Positions 17,953 through 26,871 of a stretch of DNA of 64,000 nt are shown piece by piece (position 1 is the first letter of the stretch; the number at the start of each line of letters is the position of its first letter). The stretch is from assembly GCF_900172365.1 (NCBI RefSeq), contig NZ_FWFJ01000012.1, positions 29,357 through 93,356 on the forward strand. The letters are read 5' to 3'. The notes below the pieces were generated by a model that was not told the DNA's origin, ran no database searches, and saw only the letters and a list, made by a program, of their open reading frames with translations. The DNA comes from Roseovarius gaetbuli. Lineage in GTDB: Bacteria; Pseudomonadota; Alphaproteobacteria; Rhodobacterales; Rhodobacteraceae. The position numbers and the translations under genes are program-made.

Positions 17953-18402
17953 ATGGCTAAGACACAAGACTTCAACAGCGCAATCAAAGACATCATGGGC
18001 GCATTCCCCGTCGACACCAAAGCAATGGACGATGCCTTCAAGAACCAGGCTGCTCTGAGCGAAAAGCTTTCGGGTGTTGCTCTGTCGGCTGCCGAGAAAT
18101 CGGCCGAGATCTCCACCAAGTGGACCAAAGAGACCCTTGCCAAGCTGAACGACATCTCCAAAGCCAAGGCAGAGCCCGCTGACTACGCCAAAGCGTTCAC
18201 CGATTTCGCATCGGCCAACGCCGAAGTAGCGTCCGAGAACATGGCCGCTTTCGCTGAAATCGCGAAAAAAGTGCAAATGGAAACTGTTGAGCTGATGATG
18301 TCGGCCGGCAAATCCATGCAGGACGACGCGACCAAAGCCGTCAAGAAAGCCGCAGAAGACGTGACTGCAGCGACCCAGAAAGCCACTGCAGCGGCCAAGT
18401 AA
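17953..18402 (+). CDS. phaP: Phasin (PHA granule-associated protein)
   Basis: 149 residues, almost entirely amphipathic helix rich in Ala, Lys and Glu (AAEKSAEISTKWTKETLAKL; AKKVQMETVELMMSAGKSM), matching the phasin_2 family. It coats PHA granules. The C-terminal tail is an Ala/Lys/Thr-rich repeat (KKAAEDVTAATQKATAAAK). The ribosome-binding site is GAAAGGA. It is flanked by PhaR-type operators upstream and a strong terminator downstream, so it is likely highly expressed as a single gene. Confidence 0.93.
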   Translation: MAKTQDFNSAIKDIMGAFPVDTKAMDDAFKNQAALSEKLSGVALSAAEKSAEISTKWTKETLAKLNDISKAKAEPADYAKAFTDFASANAEVASENMAAFAEIAKKVQMETVELMMSAGKSMQDDATKAVKKAAEDVTAATQKATAAAK

Positions 18403-18448
18403 TAGCAGGTTACATACCCAGACCCCTCCCTGACGGGTATGAACTGCG

Positions 18449-18480
18449 AAGAGCGAGCCGAAAGGCTCGCTCTTTCTTTT
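18449..18480 (+). terminator. Rho-independent terminator of phaP
   Basis: 11-bp stem AAGAGCGAGCC/GGCTCGCTCTT closed by a GAAA tetraloop and followed by TCTTTTT. Confidence 0.92.
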
Positions 18481-18505
18481 TGCCGCACTTGCGTCTAAGC
18501 TACGC

Positions 18506-18517
18506 TGCAGCGCTGCA
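18506..18517. promoter_or_regulatory. Candidate PhaR autoregulatory operator
   Basis: Perfect 12-bp palindrome TGCAGCGCTGCA 19 nt before the phaR start and just before its ribosome-binding site. It is TGC-rich like the sites at phaC and phaP. Confidence 0.62.
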
Positions 18518-18536
18518 TTTTCCGGGAGGATACCCC

Positions 18537-19097
18537 TTGGCCGACACCAAAAAACCGCTGCTGATCAAACGCTATGCCAGCCGCCGGTTGTACAATACCG
18601 AGACGTCCGATTACGTCACGCTGGAAGATATTTCGGAATTCATCCGCGATGGCCGCGAAGTTCAGATCATCGACCTGAAATCCGGCGACGACCTGACCCG
18701 TCAGTATCTGTTGCAGATCATCGCCGAGCACGAAAGCCGCGGCGAAAGCGTTCTGCCGCTCAACGTGCTCAACGATCTGGTGCGCAGCTATACCACCCAG
18801 GCCACAAGCGTCGTGCCCGAATTTCTGGCTGCCAGCTTCGAGATGCTGCGCGATGGTCAATCCAAGATTTTGGACAACATGACCAAGGCAAGCCCGATTG
18901 GTGCCATGCCGGGAATGGACGCCATGCGCGCCCAGCAAGAGGCCTTTATGAAGGCCATGACCGGTGGCATCACAGGCCTTGGCAAAATGCCCGGCCAATC
19001 CACGTCCAAGGATGAGGCGCCGGAAGACGACAACCTTGGCGACATCAAGAAACAGCTGGCCGAGTTGCAGGAAAAGCTGTCGAAGCTTGGCAAGTAA
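18537..19097 (+). CDS. phaR: PHA synthesis repressor PhaR
   Basis: 186 residues from TTG 18537, chosen because GGGAGGA lies 7 nt upstream and the protein then starts LADTKKPLLIKRYASRRLYNT, the conserved PHB_acc N-terminus. The DNA-binding PHB_acc_N domain covers about residues 8-70 and the accumulation-regulator domain about 70-130. The C-terminus is a short coiled coil (IKKQLAELQEKLSKL). PhaR binds both DNA and PHA granules, derepressing phasin when polymer forms. Candidate sites lie at 15973, 17849, 17875 and 18506. Confidence 0.95.
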   Translation: MADTKKPLLIKRYASRRLYNTETSDYVTLEDISEFIRDGREVQIIDLKSGDDLTRQYLLQIIAEHESRGESVLPLNVLNDLVRSYTTQATSVVPEFLAASFEMLRDGQSKILDNMTKASPIGAMPGMDAMRAQQEAFMKAMTGGITGLGKMPGQSTSKDEAPEDDNLGDIKKQLAELQEKLSKLGK

Positions 19098-19103
19098 CCC
19101 CAC

Positions 19104-20069
19104 ATGGTTGAAAGCCCCGGCCGGATAACCCTTTGGGGGATCGAGGTGTTCATGGCCGCGGCCGATGAACGCTCGATTTCCGCCGCCGCGCGCCGCCTTG
19201 GGGCAAGCCCCTCGGCGGTCAGCCAGCAACTTACCAATCTTGAAAGCGCGGTCGGGGCCACTTTGCTGCAACGCAATGCGCGCCCGATTCGTCTTACCCC
19301 GGCGGGCGAGATCATGCATCGCCGCGCTCAGGCGATCCTTAACGAGGCCGCGCAGGCGCGCGCCGAGCTTGCGATGTCGCAACTCTCGACCCTGACCCGC
19401 TTTCGCCTTGGCATGATCGAAGACCTCGAGGCCGATGTCACGCCCCAGCTTCTGACCCATATGGCCGGCGAGTTGACCCGCTGTCAGTTCCTTCTGGAAA
19501 CCGGCGCCAGCCATCACCTCTATGATCAGCTTGACGCGCGCGCCCTTGATATGATCGTCGCCGCCGAATTTGGCGCCGAAACCGATTGGGTCGAGGTTCA
19601 TCCGATCCTGCGCGAAGGCTTTGCCGTGGCCGCGCCCAAAGGGGTGATCGACAAGGATGGCGATGTCTTGCGACAGCTCAAGCGCCTGCCGCTGATCCAG
19701 TATACACAGCGTCATTACATGGGGCGGCTGATCTCGTCGCATCTGGCGCGCCAGAACCTGACGCTGCCGCATCGGTTCGAGCTTGATAGCTATCACGCCA
19801 TTCTGGCGCTGGTCGGGCAGGGCACCGGCTGGACCATCATGACGCCGCTGGCGCTGATGCGGGCGCGCCGGTTTGCCGATCAGATCGACGTTCTGGAATT
19901 GCCGATGGCGCCGCTGACGCGCACCATAAGCGTGACTGCCCGCAAGGGGATATTACAGGATATGCCAGCAACGCTGGCCGAGACGTTAAAGCCGATCATA
20001 CGCCAGGCGGTGGTTGATCCGGCCATTGCGCGCCACCCGTTCCTGGTGGACGCGCTGACGATCCTCTAG
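19104..20069 (+). CDS. LysR-family transcriptional regulator
   Basis: 321 residues. The winged helix-turn-helix is at about residues 13-70 (RSISAAARRLGASPSAVSQQLTNLE), followed by a periplasmic-binding-like effector domain of reduced similarity. It starts 6 nt after phaR, so it may be read from the same transcript, although LysR genes usually face their target. No divergent target is present here. The ligand is unknown. Confidence 0.88.
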   Translation: MVESPGRITLWGIEVFMAAADERSISAAARRLGASPSAVSQQLTNLESAVGATLLQRNARPIRLTPAGEIMHRRAQAILNEAAQARAELAMSQLSTLTRFRLGMIEDLEADVTPQLLTHMAGELTRCQFLLETGASHHLYDQLDARALDMIVAAEFGAETDWVEVHPILREGFAVAAPKGVIDKDGDVLRQLKRLPLIQYTQRHYMGRLISSHLARQNLTLPHRFELDSYHAILALVGQGTGWTIMTPLALMRARRFADQIDVLELPMAPLTRTISVTARKGILQDMPATLAETLKPIIRQAVVDPAIARHPFLVDALTIL

Positions 20070-20139
20070 AGCATGCGAAATGAGTAGGTTAGAGGGCGTC
20101 GCGTGAATTCGATTGAAGGCAACACCCTCTAGCGGGCGG
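20070..20139. other. Short intergenic spacer with alphaproteobacterial-repeat-like sequence
   Basis: A 70-nt gap between convergent LysR and tadA genes. It contains GAGGGCGTC and a near-complementary AACACCCTC arm 33 nt later, which may fold and terminate both genes. No T-run is present. Confidence 0.35.
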
Positions 20140-20601
20140 TTAGAGATCTGTGCCGCGCCGGTCCTGAAAGAAGGCTTTCAGCATCTCTTCCGCCTCGCGC
20201 GCAGCAATCCCGTCGTAAACCTCGGGCACATGATGACACTGCGGATGGGTGAACACCCGCGCGCCCTGCGCGACACCGCCCGATTTCGGATCGCTCGCCC
20301 CGTAATACAGCCGCGCAATCCGCGCCCCGGCAATCGCGCTGGCGCACATCGCGCAGGGCTCCAGCGTGACGTAAAGATCATGACCCACCAGCCGCTCGCT
20401 GCCCTTGGCCGCGCAGGCCGCGCGCAGCGCGAGGATTTCGGCATGTGCCGTGGGGTCGTTCAATTCGCGCGTGCGATTGCCCGCCTTTGCCACGACCTGA
20501 CCGTTTGGGTCGACCACCACGGCGCCCACCGGCACCTCGCCGCGCAGGGCCGCGGCGCGCGCCTCGTCGAGCGCTGTCATCATATGGCTTTTGAACGTCA
20601 T
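20140..20601 (-). CDS. tadA: tRNA-specific adenosine deaminase
   Basis: 153 residues from ATG 20601 (MTFKSHMMTALDEAR). It converts A34 to inosine in tRNA-Arg(ACG). The zinc site is HAE (H53, E55) and PCAMC (C83, C86). The longer open frame to 20886 runs antisense to rluB and is not used. It is divergent from rluB with only 63 nt between starts. Confidence 0.95.
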   Translation of the reverse strand: MTFKSHMMTALDEARAAALRGEVPVGAVVVDPNGQVVAKAGNRTRELNDPTAHAEILALRAACAAKGSERLVGHDLYVTLEPCAMCASAIAGARIARLYYGASDPKSGGVAQGARVFTHPQCHHVPEVYDGIAAREAEEMLKAFFQDRRGTDL

Positions 20602-20664
20602 GGCGTGTCTTTGCCCCGCCATCACCACTTTCGCAAGTCCCGCGAATAGGCTAAGCGATGACCC

Positions 20665-21474
20665 ATGAGCACCAAACCCCCAGAAGGCGACCGGATCGCC
20701 AAGGTCATCGCGCGCGCCGGCATCGCCAGCCGCCGCGAGGCCGAGCGCCTGATCGAGGCCGGCCGCGTGACCGTCAATGGCGTCAAGATCACCCGCGCCG
20801 CGTTGAACGTGACCCCCGCCGACAAGGTGGTGGTGGATGGCCGCGCATTGGAGGCGCCCGAACCGGCGCGGCTCTGGCTTTATCACAAGCCGACAGGCCT
20901 TGTGACCACGAACCGTGACGAACAGGGGCGCGCCACCATCTATGACGATCTGCCCGCAGACCTGCCCCGGGTGATGAGCGTCGGCCGACTCGATCTCAAT
21001 TCCGAAGGGCTGCTTTTGCTGACCAATGACGGCGGCCTCAAGCGCAAACTCGAACTGCCCTCAACCGGCTGGCTGCGCCGCTACCGCGTGCGCGTCAATG
21101 GCCGCCCGACCGATGCCACTTTTGAGCCGCTGCGCAAGGGCCTCACGGTCGATGGCGAACGGTTTCAGGGCATGATGGTCTCGCTGGATCGCCAGCAGGG
21201 GGCGAATGCCTGGATCACGGTGTCGATCCGTGAAGGCAAGAACCGCGAGATCCGCCGCGCGATGGAGGCGGTCGGCCTCTCGGTGAACCGGCTGATCCGG
21301 GTGTCTTACGGGCCGTTTCAATTGGGTCAACTCAAACCCGGCGAAGTCGAGGAAATCCGCCCGCGCGTGCTGCGCGATCAGCTTGGCATGCCGCAGGAAC
21401 CCGAGGTCGAAAAGGCCGCCAAACCCCTGCGTCCGCAACGCCCCAAACCACAGCGCCGCCGCCGCACGACCTGA
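20665..21474 (+). CDS. rluB: 23S rRNA pseudouridine synthase, RluB/RsuA family
   Basis: 269 residues. An N-terminal S4 RNA-binding domain (RIAKVIARAGIASRREAERLI, residues 10-60) precedes the pseudouridine synthase domain with GRLDLNSEGLLLLTND; catalytic Asp is D110. GKNREIRRAMEAVGLSVNRLIRV is a typical C-terminal motif. The last 30 residues are a basic Pro/Arg/Lys tail, common in alphaproteobacterial RluB. RluB isomerises U2605 in the large subunit rRNA. Confidence 0.93.
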   Translation: MSTKPPEGDRIAKVIARAGIASRREAERLIEAGRVTVNGVKITRAALNVTPADKVVVDGRALEAPEPARLWLYHKPTGLVTTNRDEQGRATIYDDLPADLPRVMSVGRLDLNSEGLLLLTNDGGLKRKLELPSTGWLRRYRVRVNGRPTDATFEPLRKGLTVDGERFQGMMVSLDRQQGANAWITVSIREGKNREIRRAMEAVGLSVNRLIRVSYGPFQLGQLKPGEVEEIRPRVLRDQLGMPQEPEVEKAAKPLRPQRPKPQRRRRTT

Positions 21475-21507
21475 TCTCTTTCATCGTTCCAAAAATACTC
21501 CGGGGGG

Positions 21508-21552
21508 CCCAAGAAAATTCGCCGAATTTTCTTGGGCGGGGGCAGCGCCCCC
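21508..21552. repeat. Palindromic intergenic element, probable bidirectional terminator
   Basis: Two adjacent hairpins: a 14-bp palindrome around CCCAAGAAAATTCG (21508-21536) and GGGGGC-AGC-GCCCCC (21538-21552). They follow AAAATACTCCGGGGGG, a string I associate with Rhodobacteraceae intergenic repeats. They lie between the convergent rluB and UPF0173 genes. Confidence 0.7.
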
Positions 21553-21572
21553 ATGCCCCGATTGCCACACTG

Positions 21573-22265
21573 TCAGATCTTGATCGGCTCCATCACCTGC
21601 GGTTCGATCAAATCAACGCCGGGCAGCGCCTTCGTCAACTCTTCGGCCGATTGTTCCAAAATCGGGAAGGTACGGTAATGGCAGGGGATCACAGTTTTGA
21701 AATCAAAGAACTTTTTCGCCGCATAAGCCGCGCGCCGCATATCCATGGTGAAATGCCCGCCCGCACATAGAATACCGATATCGGGCTGGTGCAGATCGTG
21801 AAACACGCCCATGTCGGCCATCACATCGGTGTCGCCCGAGACATAGATCACGTGACCCTCGCCCGCGATCATATAGCCGCATTCGGTGCCGGGCACCTTT
21901 GGGCCGTCATCCGTGCCAAAGCTGGTCGAATGGGTGGCATGTACCATCGTCACCTTGACCCCGCCAAGATCGACTGTGCCGCCCTTGTTGAACCCGATAA
22001 CCTCGATCTTTTCCTGCGCCTCCCAATGCGCCATCAGGTCATATTGCCCGACCACGGTCAGGTCCTGTTTGCGCGCCAGCGGCAGAACATCGGCGACGTG
22101 ATCGAAATGCGCGTGGGTCAACAGGATATGCGTCGCCCCTTCGGTCGCCGCGTCGTGACTGTCCTCGGGCAACATCGGGTTGCCGTTGAGCCAGGGATCG
22201 ACCAACAAAACCAGTTCGGCGATCTCGATCCGAAACGATGAATGCCCAAGCCAGGTGATCTTCAT
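21573..22265 (-). CDS. UPF0173 metal-dependent hydrolase (metallo-beta-lactamase fold)
   Basis: 230 residues. The dinuclear metal motif HAHFDH is at residues 51-56; further ligands are expected at His in MVHATHST, Asp in SGDTD and His in PCHYRTFP. The family length and order match UPF0173 (YtkL-like), whose natural substrate is not established. AAGGA precedes the ATG. It is divergent from gatC with about 178 nt of promoter region. Confidence 0.9.
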   Translation of the reverse strand: MKITWLGHSSFRIEIAELVLLVDPWLNGNPMLPEDSHDAATEGATHILLTHAHFDHVADVLPLARKQDLTVVGQYDLMAHWEAQEKIEVIGFNKGGTVDLGGVKVTMVHATHSTSFGTDDGPKVPGTECGYMIAGEGHVIYVSGDTDVMADMGVFHDLHQPDIGILCAGGHFTMDMRRAAYAAKKFFDFKTVIPCHYRTFPILEQSAEELTKALPGVDLIEPQVMEPIKI

Positions 22266-22443
22266 TCTGCGTATCCTTTTTCCAGTTTAGCAAAGACTAG
22301 CAAGACTTGCGCCATAGGAAAGGGCCAAGCGGCGCATTTCCGGGCGATCCTTATCCGCGAGCGGGGTTTTGGCACGCTCATATGCTTGCGCCCAATGGCC
22401 TCGGGCGCTAAACGCTTGGGCAACAGGATTACCGGAGAAACCC

Positions 22444-22731
22444 ATGTCGATCGACCGAGAGACCGCCGCCAAAGTGGCCAAGCTGGCCCGCATCCGTGTG
22501 ACCGAGGACGCGCTGCCTGCGCTGGCCGAGGAATTCAACACCATCCTTGGTTTCATTGAACAGCTCAACGAAGTCGACGTGGAAGGCATCGAACCGATGA
22601 CCAGCGTCACGCCGATGCGCCTCAAGCGTCGCGAAGATGTGGTCACGGACGGCAATCAACAGGCCGAGATCCTGTCGAACGCGCCCGATGCGCGCGAGGG
22701 CTTCTTTGCGGTTCCTAAGGTGGTGGAATAA
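22444..22731 (+). CDS. gatC: Glutamyl-tRNA(Gln)/aspartyl-tRNA(Asn) amidotransferase subunit C
   Basis: 95 residues ([19 protein letters not shown]...). GatC is the small stabilising subunit of the transamidosome that makes Gln-tRNA(Gln) from misacylated Glu-tRNA(Gln). The C-terminal RREDVVTDG...[17 protein letters not shown] is family-typical. GGAGAAACCC precedes the ATG. It overlaps gatA by one base (TAATG at 22729-22733), so the two are translationally coupled. gatB is not in the window. Confidence 0.96.
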   Translation: MSIDRETAAKVAKLARIRVTEDALPALAEEFNTILGFIEQLNEVDVEGIEPMTSVTPMRLKRREDVVTDGNQQAEILSNAPDAREGFFAVPKVVE

Positions 22732-24218
22732 TGACCGATCTGAACAAATTCACGATTGCCGAGGCCCGCGATGCCCTGCGCAAGGGCGATGTCACCGCGC
22801 TTGAGTTGACCGAGGCCTGCCTGAGCCAGATCGAAGGTGCCGGGGCGCTCAATGCCTTTGTGCATCACACCCCCGATCTCGCCCGCGACCAGGCGCACGC
22901 CGCCGATACCCGGATCAAGGCGGGCGATGCCCCGTCGATGTGCGGTATTCCTCTCGGGATCAAGGACCTGTTTTGCACCAAGGGCGTGCCAAGCCAGGCC
23001 GCCAGCCGCATCCTTGAAGGCTTCAAGCCGGAGTACGAATCGACCGTCACCCAGAACCTGTTCGATGCGGGCGCGATTATGCTGGGCAAGCTCAACATGG
23101 ACGAATTCGCCATGGGCTCGTCCAATGAAACCTCGGTTTACGGCAATGCGGTCAACCCTTGGCGGCGCGGCAATGATGACGCGGCTTTGACGCCCGGCGG
23201 CTCGTCTGGCGGTTCGGCCTCGGCCGTGGCAGCGGATCTTTGCCTTGCCGCGACCGGCACCGATACCGGCGGTTCGATCCGCCAACCGGCCGCCTTCACC
23301 GGCATCACCGGGATCAAGCCGACCTATGGGCGCTGTTCGCGCTGGGGCGTCGTGGCCTTCGCAAGCTCGCTCGATCAGGCCGGGCCGATGACCAAATCCG
23401 TGCGCGACTCGGCGATCATGCTGAGCGCCATGTGCAGCCACGACCCCAAGGATTCCACCAGTGCCGATTTCCCGGTGCCCGATTTCGAGGCCGCCTTGAC
23501 CGGGGATATCAAAGGCAAGGTGATCGGCATTCCGAAAGAATACCGGATGGAGGGCATGCCCGCCGAAATCGAACAGCTTTGGGCCGATGGTACTGCGATG
23601 CTCAAGGCCGCAGGCGCCGAAATCCGCGATATCAGCCTGCCGCATACCAAATACGCCCTGCCGGCCTATTACGTGATTGCGCCTGCCGAGGCGTCAAGCA
23701 ACCTCGCGCGCTATGACGGGGTGCGCTATGGCCACCGCGCCAAGCTTGCGCAGGGCGATGGCATCACCGAGATGTACGAGAGAACCCGCGCCGAGGGCTT
23801 TGGCCACGAGGTTCAGCGCCGGGTGATGGTGGGCACCTATGTTCTCTCGGCGGGCTTTTACGACGCCTATTACAACCGTGCCCGCAGGGTGCGCGCGCTG
23901 ATCAAGCGCGACTTTGATCTGGCCTTTGAGGCTGGTGTGGACGCGATCCTGACCCCGGCCACGCCAAGCGCGGCGTTTGGCCTTGGCGAGATGAAAGACG
24001 CCGATCCGGTGCAGATGTACCTGAACGATGTCTTTACCGTCACCGTCAACCTTGCCGGTCTGCCGGGTATTTCGGTGCCTGCCGGGATCGACAAGCAGGG
24101 GCTGCCGCTTGGGTTGCAACTGATCGGGCGGCCGTGGGAAGAGGCTGATCTGCTCAACACCGCCTATGCGTTGGAAACTGCGGCAGGATTTGTGGCCAAA
24201 CCCGGAAAATGGTGGTAA
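22731..24218 (+). CDS. gatA: Glutamyl-tRNA(Gln) amidotransferase subunit A
   Basis: 495 residues, full length. It is the amidase-signature subunit that frees ammonia from glutamine. The Ser-cisSer-Lys triad is visible: K78 in GIKDLFC, the GGSSGG serines at 158-159, and nucleophile S182 in [12 protein letters not shown]. The C-terminus [17 protein letters not shown] is typical. It is coupled to gatC and ends 37 nt before the next gene. Confidence 0.97.
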   Translation: MTDLNKFTIAEARDALRKGDVTALELTEACLSQIEGAGALNAFVHHTPDLARDQAHAADTRIKAGDAPSMCGIPLGIKDLFCTKGVPSQAASRILEGFKPEYESTVTQNLFDAGAIMLGKLNMDEFAMGSSNETSVYGNAVNPWRRGNDDAALTPGGSSGGSASAVAADLCLAATGTDTGGSIRQPAAFTGITGIKPTYGRCSRWGVVAFASSLDQAGPMTKSVRDSAIMLSAMCSHDPKDSTSADFPVPDFEAALTGDIKGKVIGIPKEYRMEGMPAEIEQLWADGTAMLKAAGAEIRDISLPHTKYALPAYYVIAPAEASSNLARYDGVRYGHRAKLAQGDGITEMYERTRAEGFGHEVQRRVMVGTYVLSAGFYDAYYNRARRVRALIKRDFDLAFEAGVDAILTPATPSAAFGLGEMKDADPVQMYLNDVFTVTVNLAGLPGISVPAGIDKQGLPLGLQLIGRPWEEADLLNTAYALETAAGFVAKPGKWW

Positions 24219-24255
24219 ACCCGCTCGCAAAACAGCTTATGGCAGGAAATAGCAG

Positions 24256-24987
24256 ATGCGTTTGATCCTTGGCTCGGTTGCCCTTGCGGCGCTCACGGCC
24301 TGTGCGCCCGCGGTGCCCGATAGCGGGGCGGGTGTCGGCTTTCAGGACTATAGCCAATACCAGCGTGAAAAGGCCGCGCGTGACGCCGCCTTGGCGGGAA
24401 GTGCCCTGCCGGCCCCCAACGCGGTCTCATCGGAGCCTCTGGGCGCCATCCCGCCCGGTGCCACCTCGGCACAGCCGGGCGCGGATGTTGCCGCCGATGC
24501 GCGCGCCGCGCTTCAGGCCACCGCCGCCAATTCCGGTCAGCCGATCCTTCAGGCAAGCCCGTCCAATCCTGCACCGGAGGGTGTGATGAATTCCGCCGGG
24601 ATTTCGCGCGAAAACAGTTTCGAGGCCGTTGGCGAGCAGCGCTCGATTGAAGATGACGCCTCGCGGATCGCGCAGAACCGCGCCCAGTATCAGGTGATCG
24701 CGCCCGAGGCCGTCGGCAATCGCCCCGGCGATGTCGGCCCCAATATCGTGGCCTATGCGCTTGCCACCAAGCACCCGGTTGGTACGCTGGTCTATCGCCG
24801 TGTCGGGATCAACAAGACCGGTAAGTTCGAGCGCAACTGCGCCGAATATGCTTCGCCTGATCTGGCGCAGGTCGAGTTTCTCAAGCGCGGCGGCCCCGAG
24901 CGCGACCGCCTTGGCCTTGACCCGGATGGCGACGGCTATGCCTGCGGCTGGAACCCGGCCCCCTTCCGCAAGGCGGTTGGCGGGTAA
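24256..24987 (+). CDS. Lipoprotein with C-terminal excalibur-type calcium-binding motif
   Basis: 243 residues. Lipobox LTAC with C16 as lipidation site. A long low-complexity Ala/Pro/Gly region (about residues 20-120) precedes a conserved C-terminal module: KFERNCAEYASPDLAQ then DPDGDGYACGWNPAPFR, a D-x-D-x-D-G-x-x-C loop as in excalibur domains. These domains are often found in envelope proteins and bind calcium; the role here is unknown. AGGAAAT upstream is the probable ribosome-binding site. It lies between gatA and a peptidoglycan amidase. Confidence 0.8.
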   Translation: MRLILGSVALAALTACAPAVPDSGAGVGFQDYSQYQREKAARDAALAGSALPAPNAVSSEPLGAIPPGATSAQPGADVAADARAALQATAANSGQPILQASPSNPAPEGVMNSAGISRENSFEAVGEQRSIEDDASRIAQNRAQYQVIAPEAVGNRPGDVGPNIVAYALATKHPVGTLVYRRVGINKTGKFERNCAEYASPDLAQVEFLKRGGPERDRLGLDPDGDGYACGWNPAPFRKAVGG

Positions 24988-24996
24988 AGGGGCGGG

Positions 24997-25019
24997 GCGT
25001 GGGTTTCACCCACCCTACG
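24997..25019 (-). repeat. REP-like hairpin, family B copy 1
   Basis: Stem GTGGGT-TTC-ACCCAC followed by CCTACG, so the opposite strand reads a GTAG head before the hairpin. It shares the GTAGGGTG head with the family A repeats near the RAYT. It overlaps the only long-frame start of the following amidase. Confidence 0.8.
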
Positions 25020-25718
25020 TGCAAAAGACAGGTCTCGCCCAATTTCGGCGCGCGGCGCTTGGGTACGCTGCCCGATATGATCGTGCTGCATTACACCGCG
25101 ATGCAAAGCGCGCGCGCCGCGCTTGAGCGGCTCTGTGACGCGCAGGCCGAGGTTTCGGCGCATTACCTGATCTCGGAGCGCGGCGAAATCTGGCAGATGG
25201 TCGAGGAGGATCAGCGCGCCTGGCATGCCGGGGCAGGGCAATGGGGCGCGGTTGTGGACGTCAATTCACGCTCGATCGGGATCGAGTTGGCCAATACCGG
25301 CGCGCATCCCTTCCCCGAGCCGCAGATGCGCGCGCTTGAGGGGCTGATGCGCGCGATCATGGAGCGCTGGAGCATCCCGCCCGAGCGGGTGATTGCCCAT
25401 TCCGACATGGCCCCGGCGCGCAAGTTTGACCCTGGCGCGCGGTTTGACTGGCGCCGCTTGGCACGTGGTGGCCTTTCGGTCTGGCCCGAGCCGGGCGAGG
25501 CGGACACCGGGCCTGAAACCGGACCAGGGGCCTTTCTTGCGGCGGCCGAGCGCTTTGGCTATCCGCCAAGCGGCGCGGAGGATCTTGAAACCATCCTGTC
25601 CGCCTTTCGTCTGCGCTTTCGCCCCAATGCCGTGGGGCCGCTGGAGGCGGCTGATTGCGCCGCCCTTCAGGACCTTGCCGCGCGCTTCCCCGTTGACCGC
25701 GCGCGCCCGAGCGCCTAA
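24999..25718 (+). CDS. N-acetylmuramoyl-L-alanine amidase (AmiD-like, amidase_2)
   Basis: 239 residues from GTG 24999. It would cleave the amide between N-acetylmuramic acid and L-Ala during peptidoglycan turnover. Zinc-site residues are in VLHYTAM and in VIAHSDMAPARKFDPG. SAHYLISERGEIWQMVEEDQRAWHAG is family-typical. A peptidoglycan-binding-like C-terminal region follows (about 165-235). The frame before SPNFGARR is encoded by the REP hairpin (GFTHPT), so the native start may have been altered; TTG 25060 or ATG 25078 would give shorter products. No clear signal peptide is seen, which suggests cytosolic muropeptide recycling. Confidence 0.85.
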   Translation: MGFTHPTCKRQVSPNFGARRLGTLPDMIVLHYTAMQSARAALERLCDAQAEVSAHYLISERGEIWQMVEEDQRAWHAGAGQWGAVVDVNSRSIGIELANTGAHPFPEPQMRALEGLMRAIMERWSIPPERVIAHSDMAPARKFDPGARFDWRRLARGGLSVWPEPGEADTGPETGPGAFLAAAERFGYPPSGAEDLETILSAFRLRFRPNAVGPLEAADCAALQDLAARFPVDRARPSA

Positions 25719-25727
25719 GTCACTCTC

Positions 25728-26149
25728 GCGCGGAGGGCCGGATGGCCGCGGGACCTGCAAGGGTGTCGAGGAAAGTCCGGACTCCACAAGACAACGGTGC
25801 CGGGTAACGCCCGGCTGGGGTAACCCAAGGGAAAGCGCCACAGAAATGAAACCGCCCGTCGCACCTGCGGCTCGCCAAGGGAAACTGTGTACGGGTAAGG
25901 GTGAAACGGTGGAGTAAGAGCCCACCGCGGGACGGGCAACCGAACCGGCACGGCAAGCCCCACCGGGAGCAATGCCAAATAGGGACCGCGCGCGGGGCAG
26001 GTCGGGCAACCGATACCGCCCGCAGGCACGTCTTGGCCCAGTGGTCCGGGTTGGCAGCTAGAGGGGCGTTGGCAACAGCGTCTCAAGATGAATGGCCATC
26101 CATGGGGGGCAACCCCCGGGACAAAATCCGGCTTACAGGCCCTCCGCGC
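25728..26149 (+). ncRNA. rnpB: RNase P RNA, bacterial class A
   Basis: The 5' arm GCGCGGAGGGCC (25728-25739) pairs with GGCCCTCCGCGC (26138-26149), the P1 helix. Conserved blocks are present: GAGGAAAGTCCGGACTCC near the 5' side, GAAACCGCCCGTC-type helices in the middle, and GGTAAGGGTGAAACGGTGG with AGAGCCCACCGC. The 3' side has ACAAAATCCGGCTTACAGGCC. It directly follows the amidase gene and encodes the tRNA 5'-end processing ribozyme. Confidence 0.95.
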
Positions 26150-26180
26150 AAATTGTTGTTTTGTTGGTTTTTAGAAATTG

Positions 26181-26210
26181 AGCGCCTGCGGCGCGCTTTT
26201 GGTTTTTTTG
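26181..26210 (+). terminator. Probable terminator of rnpB
   Basis: Stem AGCGC/GCGCT with loop CTGCGGC, followed by TTTTGGTTTTTTT. A T-rich run also precedes it at 26155-26172. Confidence 0.65.
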
Positions 26211-26211
26211 G

Positions 26212-26270
26212 ATGAGGGGCTTTGCCCCTCAAACTCCCCAGGATGTTTTTGGCCAGAAGAAAAGGGGAGC
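26212..26270. repeat. Intergenic hairpin element
   Basis: GAGGGGC-TTT-GCCCCTC (26214-26230) followed by AAACTCCCCAGGATGTTTTTGGCCAGAAGAAAA. I associate the downstream string with recurrent Rhodobacteraceae intergenic repeats. The remaining 100 nt to the next gene hold nothing I can assign. Confidence 0.5.
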
Positions 26271-26370
26271 AGGTTTGAGCCGGCTTTTGTGTGGCCAGGG
26301 GATGTGGTTGATCGGGTGGAGATTTCATGCCCCCTCTTTTCAAACGCCGTGCATGAGCTAGAAACAGGGC

Positions 26371-26871
26371 ATGCCTTATGAATGGACATCATCGCAAGAC
26401 GACCCACAGGTCCGGCTGACACTCTGGCCGCACCGGTCTTTGCCACGGCGTGGTTTTGCGGCCTTTGTGCTGGCGACCTTCACGCTGATCACCGTGCCGC
26501 TTTATCCGCTGCTTGGCACGGTCGTGCTCTGGGGGCTGTTGCCGTTTCTGATGTTGGCGCTGGCCGGGGTCTGGTGGGGGCTTGAGCATTCGTATCGCAG
26601 CGCCAATATCACCGAGGTGCTTGAGATCGGGCCAGAGATGATCCACCTGGTGCGCACAAATCCGCGCGGCGATGTGCAGGACTGGGACTGTAACCGCTAT
26701 TGGGCCAAGGCAACCATGCACCCCACCGGTGGGCCGGTTGCGCATTACATCACGCTCAAGGGCAGGGGCCGCGAGGTCGAGATCGGGGCGTTTTTGTCCG
26801 AGGGCGAGCGCAGGGTGCTTTACGGCGAATTGACCGATGCCCTGCGCCCGCCAGGGCCGATGGCGGGTTAA
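26371..26871 (+). CDS. DUF2244 domain membrane protein
   Basis: 166 residues. Two transmembrane helices (about 30-50 and 53-69) follow the N-terminal LTLWPHRSLPRRGFAAF, and the soluble tail has the DUF2244 pattern WDCNRYWAKATMHP...LKGRGREVEIGAFLSEGERR. Members are often found near aa3-type oxidase genes; function unknown. Its stop overlaps the convergent YqeY-like gene stop in TTAA (26868-26871). Confidence 0.85.
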   Translation: MPYEWTSSQDDPQVRLTLWPHRSLPRRGFAAFVLATFTLITVPLYPLLGTVVLWGLLPFLMLALAGVWWGLEHSYRSANITEVLEIGPEMIHLVRTNPRGDVQDWDCNRYWAKATMHPTGGPVAHYITLKGRGREVEIGAFLSEGERRVLYGELTDALRPPGPMAG

